DNA of 64,000 nucleotides, from NCBI GenBank assembly GCA_025093985.1, contig JACAAK010000013.1, positions 930,001 to 994,000 of the forward strand, read 5' to 3'. Source of the DNA: Calvatia gigantea. Its lineage: Eukaryota > Basidiomycota > Agaricomycetes > Agaricales > Lycoperdaceae. The notes beneath the pieces were generated by a model that saw only the letters and a program-made list of their open reading frames with translations, did no database searches and was not told where the DNA came from. Each line of letters begins with the position of its first letter. Within the stretch, counting starts at the first letter, position 1. The translations under genes and the position numbers were made by a program. This document shows, piece by piece, positions 1 to 9,930 of this stretch.

Positions 1-884
1 TCACCACCAGGGGGCTTCTGCTGCTGCTGCTGCTGGGGCTTTTTAGACCCCAAAGGCTGCTGCTGACCTTGTGGTCGCTGCCCGCCTTACTGCTGGTGCT
101 GCTGCTGCTGCTGCCCACCTCCTTGTTGTGGAGTAAAGCACACTCGTTGCATGTGGGTGGTCTGGTTGGAGGTGTAAGCGGTGATAATGCTGCTTCAGGC
201 CTTGTCCCATGTCAGCTCATGGAGCAACATGTTCAAGGTAAGGAGCATCTGAGCTACATGGCTCAAAGACGGGTGGAGAGAGTGGAGGAGGATCATCATT
301 TCGATCTCCAGGGCAATGCCACTATCCATGGCATCAAGCTGCCCGAAGATCTGTTGGAGCTCGCTCATCTTGAGTGAGGGGTCGCCACTGAGCGGGGGCT
401 CAAATGTGATCGCACGTATAAACTCGTTATAGACCTGCGCTAGTCCAGGTAGACCATATTGGCCTTGCAACTGGGACCAGAGCAAGTGGGCATTAGCCAC
501 TGAGTGCTTCAGCATGCTGTTGGGGAGAGTTGACTCAATCAACCCAAGGGCACGCATCCAGAGGTTGTTGGCCATACCAACACTGCGGCACTCCTTGTCA
601 GTCACAGGAATTGGAGTTCCTGGTTGTGCAGGACGTGCCGGCATAGTGCCGGAGGCTGGAACAGCCAGGTGAGCAGGTCCATAGAGCTGCTCATATTGCT
701 GTGGCTCCTCACAAGCCCCAGAGAAATCCTATCCAGTCCATGGACAGTCGTTCAGGGAAATGCACATAAGTGCAGAGTGAAGGCAAAGGGACCAGATTGT
801 GTAATTACCCATCCTAGTAAGGACGGGAAGCTGTCCACTAGGAGTTTGAACAAATCCCAGTGGAGCAGACACCAGTTTAGACAT
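1..884 (-). pseudogene. Copia-1 gag fragment, runs off the left edge
   Basis: Ty1/Copia-type Gag, the particle shell protein, in one minus-strand frame from the ATG at 884. It begins MSKLVSAPLGFVQTPSG and is followed by the conserved stretch around NYTIWSLCLHSALMCISLND and the helical region with WSQLQGQYG and VYNEFIRAITFE. The same protein recurs at 8156-9246 and 21440-22498, which fixes the start. Stops interrupt the frame near 195 and at about 90. The C-terminal part is Gln-rich from CAG repeats (1-120). Pol would lie left of base 1. The family is clear from the Gag fold and from the pol of its sister copies; it is a decayed fragment. Confidence 0.75.
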
Positions 885-1212
885 ATCTAAGAATAGGGTT
901 AAACACGCATTAGCATCATGTAGGACTGCAGTGCGTAATGTACGCGTCACAACATAGGGCAGACTCAGGATCAAATGGACCAAAGGGCCACCATCTCCCA
1001 GGTTATTTGCTGGAGAAAGCTTTGGAAGGTTAATGGAGATTATACACCATGCACCACTTGCCAACATATCCCACATTCTGCAGAATTTAAAGTTGCTGTG
1101 GAGAGTGCAAAAAATGTACAAGAGCATATGCCTTGGCTCTTCCTTATAGACTTATAAAAGGGGGCACTCTTGAGACAGATGGCAGCAACCATTCAATGGC
1201 TTTGGACTCAAG
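885..1212 (-). other. Copia-1 leader, partly diverged
   Basis: The part next to gag (to about 1010) matches the leaders of Copia-2 and Copia-3, for example the block ccaaagggccaccatctcc. From about 1012 upward the sequence no longer resembles them, so the leader is either recombinant or from another subfamily. No gene seen. Confidence 0.4.
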
Positions 1213-1902
1213 TGTTGAGAGAACGAGTACAATCCCAAAGACCTAACATAGTTTGCACCAGTGGTGGAGGGTAGTCATACTCATCAGGAGACAGTCCATG
1301 TTACATACATTACTCTACTTCACAACTGGGCCTGGATTGTCTCCACTCAGGGAGAGGTTCAATGCTATAGCCCAGAAGTATTCAACAAGTCTCAATGACT
1401 TCTGTGCAGGCTTCAGATCACTTCCTCGAGTAGAAGCTTGTGCTTGTCTGAGAAGTCCAAGTTAAGTGTCACTGCAGTCCCCAAGGTTGTTAACCTTGTA
1501 GCAGACAAGTGAAGATAAGGAAGCTTGTTACTAGAATAACCTAAGGTAATACAAAGGTACTACTTAGAGTTATATACTAGCTACAAATGAGAGATGGGAA
1601 ATTACATAGTAAAAAGAGATGAGTCAATGAGAGGCTACTATAGGTTAATTGGTAATGTATGGAGTCATAGGGATAAAGGAATAGAAGTGGTACAAGCCAA
1701 CAGAAGATGGAGACAAGTAAATAGAAGTCTGATAAGAATGGAAATAGAAACATGACTCAGGATGAGTCATAAGAAGATAGACTAGAAGTACATGTGATAA
1801 AATAAATAAAGAATGGACTGGAGTATAGAGAAAGAAACTCCTAGAAGGGAAATTAATATGTGTATGAGGGAAATCAAGTTAGTCCATAATAAGTTCATAA
1901 CA
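1213..1902 (-). repeat. possible diverged Copia LTR
   Basis: Starts tgttgagagaacgagtac and ends gttcataaca, that is TG...CA. It contains a block near 1260-1285 (ggagggtagtcatactca) shared with the Copia LTR at 2333-2749. The rest is unlike that LTR and I see no matching flank duplication, so both boundaries are tentative. No gene seen inside. Confidence 0.3.
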
Positions 1903-1934
1903 TTAGCCCATCTCTAGGTAAATTACTCTGAAAT

Positions 1935-2288
1935 TTACACAGAGAGGCAAGAGAAGTCAAGGGAAACACCATCATTGTAGTCTTCATTGTTGAAGGCATT
2001 GTGGGGATTGGAGTAGGGGATAGGTTGATAGCATTCCTTTATTTGATTTACTGCTTTGACATGTTCAGGGTAACAAGGGCAGTGTTCTGGTTTATGTTGA
2101 GGATTTTGGGTTTCACAGATTTGATAGAAGTATTGAGGACAGGACCATTTGTAATGTCCTGGCCTAGTTTTTCAACAGATGGGGCATATGGTGTGTTGGC
2201 AATGGCTAGTCCAGTGGCCGATTGCAGAGAGATGGAGTTTTTCACATTTCTTGCAGAACACTGCTAGAATGAAATTTGGGTTGTTCAT
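1935..2288 (-). pseudogene. small Cys/His-rich remnant ORF
   Basis: A minus-strand frame from ATG 2288 to TAA 1935, 117 codons with one in-frame TGA. It reads MNNPNFILAVFCKKCEK, then GHWTSHC, CPIC, RPGHYKWSCPQ, ICETQNPQHKPEHCPC. The spacing of Cys and His (CX2C...GHX4C repeated) resembles tandem zinc knuckles of the nucleocapsid type. The TGA follows CPIC where an Arg codon (CGA) would fit. It lies just left of the Copia-3 LTR, so it belongs to the sequence that Copia-3 inserted into. I do not recognise the family; a Gag nucleocapsid or another nucleic-acid-binding zinc protein are both possible. Confidence 0.4.
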
Positions 2289-2332
2289 TGCTCAGGGTTG
2301 GGTTAGGGTTTGTCTATTGTTGCCTTCTCTAA

Positions 2333-2749
2333 TGTTGAGACAAGTACACTACAGTAGCTAACACTAGTGGCAGAGGGTAGTCATACTCACTGAGAATATT
2401 GAGAGATATTTGATGATAGAAATGTTGCTTAAAGAGCTAGTGGTTTGAGTAAGAGAAAGACTAGATTGTCTAAAGAATGTATGCATACTACATGGAGTTT
2501 ATATACATAAAGTCTCTGGTCTGTGCACTCTAAACCCTTATACAGGTAAGGTCTTATCTACCAGTAGCATATACAGAGCATACTGTGTACAGGTCATATA
2601 TTTAATAGACCATTAGCCAGCAACCTAGAGTGTGGTCTAGTATATTGTCTATAGTTTGTTATCTCACTTCTGAGAGTGAAGTACTCAAGAACCCATTTCA
2701 GTTATAAATATACTGAACCAATATAGTAGTATGGGGTCAAGATTCAACA
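2333..2749 (-). repeat. Copia-3 3' LTR
   Basis: 417-bp LTR, tgttgagacaagtacac ... gattcaaca on the plus strand, oriented minus like the element. It is followed by the Copia polypurine tract (rc of ctcctccttactt) and gaagg, after which Copia-2 begins. The internal sequence resumes at 16266, so this LTR belongs to Copia-3 and not to the adjacent Copia-2. Confidence 0.8.
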
Positions 2750-2767
2750 CTCCTCCTTACTTGAAGG
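2750..2767 (-). other. Copia-3 polypurine tract and left TSD of Copia-2
   Basis: Minus-strand purine run (aagtaaggaggag) next to the 3' LTR, which primes plus-strand synthesis in LTR elements. Bases 2763-2767 (gaagg) are duplicated at 16266-16270 on the other side of Copia-2. The uninterrupted order, tract + gaagg + agggagatt, is visible in Copia-2 itself at 3497-3523. Confidence 0.8.
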
Positions 2768-3496
2768 TGTTGAGATAAGTACACCACAGTAGCTTTATAC
2801 ACTAGTGGCAGAGAGTAGTCATACTTACCAGGATTGTTAGAGAAACTTTGATGATAGAAGTATTGCTTTTAGAGGTGTTCAACAGAGTGAAAGAAGACTA
2901 AATTGTCTAAGGAATATACACATAATACATAGGGTTTATATATCTAATGTCTTTGGTCTGTGCACTGTTCTACCTATACAGGTGAGGTCTTATCTACCAG
3001 TAGCATATATTGAGTGTTATGGTTTTTTACTGATCACATCGTGCTCCATCCTTGTCTGCATTCCTACATTACTAGTACATTCGTTTTACCTATTCCTGTC
3101 GAGCGATCTCTGGTTATGACTCATACTAACTACTATGCCTGCCTTACTAGACATTTCATCATAGTTGCCCCATCCATTCAACTGGATGATTCCTTGTATT
3201 TAAGCATACATACACTCATTGTATTCAGTATGCTTAACCACCTTCTGTCCTCTTTCCCTTACTCGCCCTCAAGTCTTAGCCTAAGTTGCAATCTGAGGTT
3301 TACTCAGACTAAGGTCATAACATTGAGCATACTGCGTATGTGGTTGTGTATTTAATAGACCATAGCCAGCAACCTAGTGTGCAGTCTAGTACTTTGTCCA
3401 TAGTTTGTTATCTCTTTTCAAGAGTAAAGTACTTAAGAACCTGTTTCAGCTATAAATAGACTGAACCAACATAGTGGTATGGATTGAGATTCAACA
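2768..3496 (-). repeat. Copia-2 3' LTR, split by a solo LTR
   Basis: TG...CA LTR matching 9443-9541 plus 15949-16265. The solo Gypsy LTR 3015-3322 interrupts it; 'ttgag' flanks that insertion on both sides. Next to it (3497-3510) lies the polypurine tract of Copia-2 (rc of ctcctcctcacttg). Confidence 0.85.
3015..3322 (+). repeat. solo LTR of the Gypsy-A family, perfect TSD
   Basis: 308 bp, tgttatggtt ... aaggtcataaca, matching the Gypsy-A and Gypsy-1 LTRs throughout, including the TATA-like tatttaag and the downstream tatgcttaacca. TSD ttgag at 3010-3014 and 3323-3327. No internal sequence remains, so it is the product of LTR-LTR recombination. Confidence 0.9.
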
Positions 3497-3536
3497 CTCC
3501 TCCTCACTTGAAGGAGGGAGATTAACACTTCAATGA

Positions 3537-6500
3537 TCAAGCAGCTTTATGCCATGTTTTGATGTCAGAACCAAAAATAAGTCCTAATTCTAGATGGAAG
3601 AGGTTTATTTTGGTTATGCCAAGATTCTTTGTAAAGATATCAGCAGGATTGTCTTGTGAGGACACATCACCAATAATAATTATTCCATCCTTGACTAATT
3701 CTCACACATAGTGGTAATGAATATCCATATGCTTTGACTGTTTTTTAACAATGGGATTTTCAGTCCAAAATTTGGACCCATTGTTGTCACCATAAAAAAT
3801 AGGAGTTGGATGCTCTATACTGAGCTCCTCCAGAAGCTATGACAGCCATTTCACTTGACATGAAGTGTCAGACAGTTCTTTATATTCTGCCTTAGTGAAT
3901 GAAAGTAAAACTGTCTTTTGTCACCATAAAGTCCAGGTAACAGCACCTGACACAATCATACAGATGTTTCCTGAAACAGATCAGCAGGTTTCTGTATCTT
4001 GAGCCCAGTCTGAGTCACTGAGACATTCTAACATCACATTGGATTTCCTAGTATTACCTTCATATTTCAATGCATAGTTCCTTGTCATAGACAAGTACTT
4101 TAGTACATGAATTCCAGTGTGATAGTGCTCAAGAGCAGGGTTAGCAGCATGTTGTGCCAGCTTAACTATGGCAAAGGCTATGTCAGGCCTTGTACTGATC
4201 ATCAAGTACATTAATGAACCAACCAACTGTTGATACTTTAGACAGAAGGGGGCAGACGCAGTTTCCTTGTTCATAATGAACTGGAAGCCAGTGGGCAATG
4301 GCATTTTAGCTGTGGCAGACTGTGGAACCTGGAAGCATATTAAAATCTTATCCAGGTATTTGACCTGCTGGATGAAGATGGGTTGCTTGGAGTGATTCCT
4401 TTGGATTGTCATTCTAAGAAATTCTTCACAGGGACTGTGGTCTCTGCATTCCCACTTTTTGGTGAATTTTCCCTTCAACTCTTTGCAGAGGGGGAAATTC
4501 TTTGGACCCAGAAAGTTTACATTATCAACATAGACAATGGCAATGATCAGCTCATTGGTCTTCAGATGTCTGTAAAAATATACAGTGTAGTCAGATTTGC
4601 AGTGGGTAAATCCCAGCTCAATCATAGATCAATGCAATTCCTTCCACCACTGGTGACTGGCTTGTTTAAGGCCATAAATTGCTCACTTCAACCTCCACAC
4701 TTTCCCTTCCTGCCTGGGAAGTTGAAACCCTTCAGGCTATTCCATGTAGATCTCTTTGTCCAGCTTGCCATATAAATAGGCAGTTTTTATGTCAATACTA
4801 TGCATATCCCAATCATAGATTGCAGCAAGTGTGAAGCTTATGCACACAGACTTGTAGTGGACAACTGGAGAAAATAACTCGTTATAGTCGATGCCTTCAA
4901 CTTGTGAGAATCCCTTCACAACTAGGCAAGCTTACAGGCAGCCATCAGACTTCTTGAGAAATACCCAATGGTTTTTCACCATTCTCCTTCCTTTTGGTAA
5001 ATCTACCAGTTTGTATACTCTATGCTTCTTCAATGTGTCAAGTTCCTCAATATACACAGCCATCTATTTTGCCTTGATGGGCCCAGGAAGCTTAAGCATA
5101 TCATGGAAAGTTTCAGACTCTCCATGTGTGGTATTGTGAACCATCTGTATCAAGAAATTGATCAACTTTACTCCTCCTTCAGCAACAAGCCTGTCAATCT
5201 CCATATCACATATGTCATGAGACATTGGATCATATGATGGAAATTCAGGCATGGATGGCAGTTCCAGATGTGGAGGGAACTGAAATGGAGGTAAATCAAA
5301 GGGTTGTGGCAGGTACCACTCAGCACGAGCCCTTTGTCTCACATATTCAGGATAATTAGTCCTTGCTCTCTGCTCACAAATTACTTTATCCAGAGGAGCA
5401 ATTACATGAGTGTGCTGCCTTTGCCTCTGCTGCTCTTGTTGGTGAGTCCTGTCAATTTCTCTTTCAATCAAAATTGGATGCCTATGTTCTCCATAAGTGT
5501 TACCAGGTCTTATAGGTGGCCTATCCTGTCATTCAGAATAATGCAGCTTAACCTGGTCTGGACCAACAGCACGATGCTTGGGAACTGGGATTGGGAATTC
5601 CTTGTTCCTAGTATTCCATACATCCCTATCCACATGCTGACCTTCAGTGTCATCTTCAGGCTCCTCCTCAATAGTTGTTCCATGTGATAGTGGCAACTTA
5701 AGTGAGGGAATCCATGCTGATGGACTTCCTGGTCTGGAAGATATGCTGTCCAGCAGTATAGGATCATGCTGGGGTAACAGAGGTGTAGGTGGAGAATACT
5801 TCAGTTTGGAAAGTGAAGAAGTAGGAGGTAAATGAACTGGCTTCTTAGGTGGAGGTGGAACATTTCCAGCATCATCTGAAGATGGCAGAAAAGGAGGTGA
5901 ATCCTCTGTTCTTCTTCTTGGCAAGTTGCTCTCTCCTCTATGATTAGGCCGGTTACTGCTATCTGGCACTGAACCAATGTATTTAGGGAAATATTCCTTG
6001 TCAAATAAGGCATTTGGTGATACAAAGATCATGTTGCCTGCCATGTGCCACATGAAGATATAGTTCTTTGAACCTTTATATCTGAGGAATATCATCATCT
6101 CGGACTTTACAGAAAATTTGTTTGGGCAGATTTCATCAGGTAGAAATACATATGCACTGTATCCAAACACACAGATATGGGACAAGTCTGGCTTTTCCCT
6201 TGAATAACACTTAAAGGGTATCTTCCACTGCAGATACTGGACTGTCATGTGATTATATAAATGCATAGCTGTATTCAATGCAAACTCCCACCATGAGTCA
6301 GGTAAACATGTCTGTAGCCTTATAGCTTGGGCTTTTTTATGTAGGGTGTAGTTCAGTCGCTCTGTTCTCCCATTTTGCTGATGTACATAGGGAGCAGTAG
6401 TTTCATGGGTAATTCCACATGCAGTGAGTCCTGCCAATAATTTCTCATTGACATATTCTCCTCCATTATTGGTGCAGAGTCATTTGACCCATATTCCAGA

Positions 6501-8155
6501 GAGGTTCTCTAATGCACTGATTAGCTCTATTAGCTTTTCAGAAGCCTTAGACTTCTTTCAAAGGAGAACTACATGTGTGTGAGATGAAAAGTCATCAAGA
6601 AACATTATTGCCCATTTATATTTATGGTAACTGATGACAGGCAGTTCCAGCAAGTCTGAGTGACATAGCTTGAAGACTGCAGTGGCTTGCTTGGGATTAA
6701 TTGGAAAAGAGTTATTATGCATTTTACTCTTGATACAGCCATTGCAAATACCTTTCCAAGAAGATGGTGCAGGAATCAGTACGATGCCCTCAATGTGCTT
6801 TGGAAGCTTGGAGAGCATGTGATCCAAGGGGTGTTCCATTCAATGATGCCTATTGATATAGTCAGGTTGGCATAAAGCTAACACAACTGGCTTCTCCTTG
6901 CTGTGATGCAAGATATACATGTGCACTGTATGTATGTTGTTCATAAACAACTGATGAGGCCAGGTGGACAATACAGCTCTCCCTGACTTATCACAGATGG
7001 TGGTCCCCTTAACAGTTGCCTCAAGGATATGTCTAGTCTAAAGGATCTGGCCTGAGGACATTAACCATTCTGTAATTTCCTTGATATAAAAGACTGGCAC
7101 AATACATGAAGTAGTGCTATGAGTTTTGCCTCCATCTACCACATCATGCTGAAAGATCACAGATCCTTGTCCAGTCATTTCATAATTCCAGTTGCCAGTG
7201 GCTTGAATAATGCTGAAGTGACCCATCTTAATCTCTACAAAATCAGAGAGATAACCGGTGACATGGTACAATGCTCCTGAATCAAGGAGCCAATCTGCAT
7301 CATTCACCATATGTTTGTTCCCTTCTCCTCAACACTTAAAGTATTGTGCCAAATCACAGATGTGATAGGTATCAATTGTATTAAGATCATCATGCTCTTT
7401 GTAGAGTGCTGACCTCAGTTCATCTGGATACTGATAGTGATTGACTGTATATGTAGCATTTATCTTACTTTCCAGCTTAGTCACACTAGTGGAATAAGCA
7501 GAAGGGGAAGCGCCTTGAGCATGCTTCCAGCATATGTTGTAATTCACAAAATCTATACAGCAGTGCCTACAACATGTCCCTACAAGAGGCAGATGATGTA
7601 CTACATCTGCATAGGTGCCCCACTCTGTTTGGCAGCCACCTCATCATCCCAGCTCATCTGCAGAATTTCCAGGGCATTCTGCTCTAAGGTGGATAGACCC
7701 TATATCTGTATCATACTGTCCCATCTGTTGATGGGGCTGTATATCCTTCTCAGCATCAGAGCAAGAGTAGTAGTCAGTGGAAGGTACTGACCTGCACCCT
7801 CCATCAGAACTATAGTCAGTGTCCGAGTCATTGTTGAGGACAGACTCAAGGACTAACTCAATCTCCTCTGGTGCCTGCTTCTTCTTAAGTGGCTTGGGCT
7901 TCTTGATATTCTCTGGCTTGTTATATACCAGTGCTGGCCATGCTATCATGTCTTCTTCTCTTAAGACTTGGGATAGAGAGGAACTCTCAATGTCCATTTC
8001 ATTGAACCACTTCCATATCTCCTCTAAACTCTCGCTTGATGAAAAAGTTGCTTTGAGACATTCATCCCACTTCTTCAGTGTGGTAATCTTAGCTTTCACT
8101 GAAGGTTGGCGATGGTGTTTGGGCTTGGGCACAGTGATGTGCAAACATGAGCAGA
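3537..8155 (-). pseudogene. Copia-2 pol (protease, integrase, RT, RNase H)
   Basis: One minus-strand frame from about 8155 to the TGA at 3537, broken by nonsense codons. In order: protease with LLDSG at about 7283; GAG-pre-integrase (HHSKEK near 6890); integrase zinc region CNGCIKSK and core, where the second catalytic Asp reads LCTNNGGEY (D to N, about 6462) and the Glu is in NGRTERLNY; RT (YNELFSPVV, IDIKTAYLYG) with the active site YVDN instead of YVDD (about 4521); RNase H with SDSDW near 4000. The D-to-N changes are G-to-A and would abolish catalysis. Copia-3 keeps D at both sites, so they are lesions and not family traits. Confidence 0.85.
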
Positions 8156-8399
8156 GTGGCATTGCTGCTAGTGGCGGCAGAACTGGAGGTGACAGGAGGT
8201 GTCTTGGCCCAATGTATCTTCTCCATGAGAGCATGAGTAGATGGTAGTAGTATGGCTTGTGCCTGTGACATGAAATCCACATCCTGGATATAACCAGAAG
8301 AGATGGTGGTATTCACCTGCACACCTCCCTCCTTTTCCTTTCCTTTTCCCTTGCCACAGGGGCACCATCAGTGTTTTTTCTCCCTATTACCTTCAGACA

Positions 8400-8430
<31 letters not shown>

Positions 8431-9246
8431 GGGCTTTTTAGACTCCGAAAGTTGCTGCTGGCCTTACAGCCACTGCCCACCTTCTTGATATGGAGTAAAG
8501 TGCACTTATTGCATATGGGCAGTCTGATTCAATGCATAAGCAGCAATAATACTGCTATGGGCCTTGTCCCATGTCAATTCATGTAGGGATATGTTAAAGA
8601 TGAGAAGCATCTGAGCTATATGGCTCAAAGATAGATGGAGGGAGTGGAGAAGGACTATGGTTTCAATCTCCAGGACAATACCACTATCCATAGCATCAAG
8701 CTGCCTGAAGATCTGTTGGAGCTCACTGATCTTGAGTGAGGGGTCACCACCAAGCAGGAGCTCAAATGTGATAGCATGAATGAACTCATTATAGACCTGT
8801 GCGGGTCCTAGCAAGCTGTATTGTGAAGCTAGCTAGAATTAGAGGACATGAGCACTGCTGGCAGAATGTTTCAGCATGCTATTGGGGACAGTACTCTCAA
8901 TCAACCCAAGTGCATGCATCTTCAAGTTGTTAGCCATGCTAACACTGCAGCGCTCTTCCATGGTCATTGGTATCAGAGATCCCAGACATGACAGATGGGC
9001 CAGTGAAGTGGAGGTAGCTGCAACAATGGGATGATCCAGTCCATAAAGTTGCTTGTACTGAGGTAGTTCCATGAGAGCCCCAGAAAAGTCCCATCTGGTT
9101 CAAGAGCAATCATTCAGAGAAATGCACAAAAGTGCAGAGTGAAGGTGGAGTGACCAGATCATGTAATTACCTGTCCTGGTAAGGACAGGAAGCTGTCCGC
9201 TAGGGATTTGAACAAATTCCGGCAGAGCAGAATTCAGCTTAGATAT
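8156..9246 (-). pseudogene. Copia-2 gag
   Basis: Gag homologous to 1-884 and 21440-22498. The start codon is ATA at 9246-9244 where Copia-1 and Copia-3 have ATG, so initiation is lost by one G-to-A change. Two stops lie near 8835 and one near 8512. A run of CAG codons (plus-strand ctg repeat 8405-8432) encodes about nine Gln; the sister copies have shorter, interrupted runs. Gag is in a different frame from pol because of one extra base at about 8150 (tttgcacat versus tcatgcat in Copia-3), where both are in one frame. Copia elements usually have a single gag-pol ORF, which fits Copia-3. Confidence 0.75.
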
Positions 9247-9429
9247 ATCTAGAATTGGGCAAACATACATTAGCATCATGTAGGACTACAGTGTATAGTG
9301 CATGCATCATAACATGGGGCAGACAAGAAATTAAGTGGACCAAAGGGCCACCATCTCCTAGATTGCATATGACTGTAGCCTCCTACACTCTACCAGCATC
9401 GCTAAACACGGTCCAAGTGAGCAGCAGTT

Positions 9430-9442
9430 GGGGCCTATAACC
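9430..9442 (-). promoter_or_regulatory. Copia-2 primer-binding site, initiator-tRNA anticodon type
   Basis: Directly inside the 5' LTR, plus-strand ggggcctataacc. It matches the anticodon stem-loop of eukaryotic initiator tRNA-Met (gggcccataacc) with one C-to-T difference. Priming by a half-tRNA from that region is known for Drosophila copia. The base pairing is read from the sequence; use of the site is inferred. Confidence 0.6.
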
Positions 9443-9541
9443 TGTTGAGATGAGTACACTATAGTAGCTTTATACACTAGTGGCAGAGAGTAGTCATACT
9501 TACCGGGATTGTTAGAGAAACTTTGATGATAGAAGTATTGC
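9443..9541 (-). repeat. Copia-2 5' LTR, part interrupted by Gypsy-A
   Basis: tgttgagatgagtacact ... gaagtattgc; continues at 15949. The last five bases attgc (9537-9541) are duplicated at 15944-15948 as the Gypsy-A target site. Confidence 0.9.
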
Positions 9542-9849
9542 TGTTATGAGTTTCCACCAATCATAACGAGTTCCGTGATATTCTACATTCCTAGCTATCT
9601 GCGTACCTGTTTCAGTTATTCTAGTCCAGCGTTCTCCGTAGATATGACTCGTACCAACTACTACACCTTGACCGGACGTTTCATGTAGTTACTCCATCCG
9701 TTCAACCGGATAGCTCTAGATGTATTTAAGCATACATACACCCTGTTGTATTCGGTACGCTTAACCACCTTCTGTTTTCTTTCCCTTACTCGCCCTCAAG
9801 ACTTAGCCAGAGCTGCAACCTGAGGTCTAAACCGACTAAGGTCGTAACA
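9542..9849 (+). repeat. Gypsy-A 5' LTR
   Basis: tgttatgagtttccacc ... aaggtcgtaaca, TG...CA with short inverted ends (tgtta/taaca). Matches 15636-15943. Confidence 0.95.
9723..9767 (+). promoter_or_regulatory. Gypsy-A core promoter and predicted transcript start
   Basis: tatttaag at 9723-9730 is TATA-like. About 28 bases after its end lies acgcttaacca (9757-9767), the exact reverse complement of the PBS at 9852-9862. In Tf1-type elements the first 11 nt of the mRNA pair with the PBS, so R is predicted to begin at about 9757. The same TATA-to-11-mer layout is present in the other LTRs of the family. Confidence 0.6.
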
Positions 9850-9851
9850 TT

Positions 9852-9862
9852 TGGTTAAGCGT
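9852..9862 (+). promoter_or_regulatory. Gypsy-A PBS, complementary to its own predicted mRNA 5' end
   Basis: tggttaagcgt, two bases after the LTR. It pairs perfectly over 11 bp with 9757-9767 in the LTR. I see no match to a usual tRNA 3' end. Equivalent sites: 22916-22926 (Gypsy-1, plus); 42737-42747 (Gypsy-D), 43456-43466 (Gypsy-2) and 56462-56472 (Gypsy-E), all minus and each two bases from the LTR. Confidence 0.7.
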
Positions 9863-9930
9863 CATCACCTCACCTTGCAGGAAACAGAGTTGAAAAAGAC
9901 TCAAACCACGACGAACCCAGGAGCCATTAT

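Noticed and set aside
2296..2315. telomere-like ggttagggtttg
   Set aside because: Only one or two degenerate units in isolation; not a telomeric tract.
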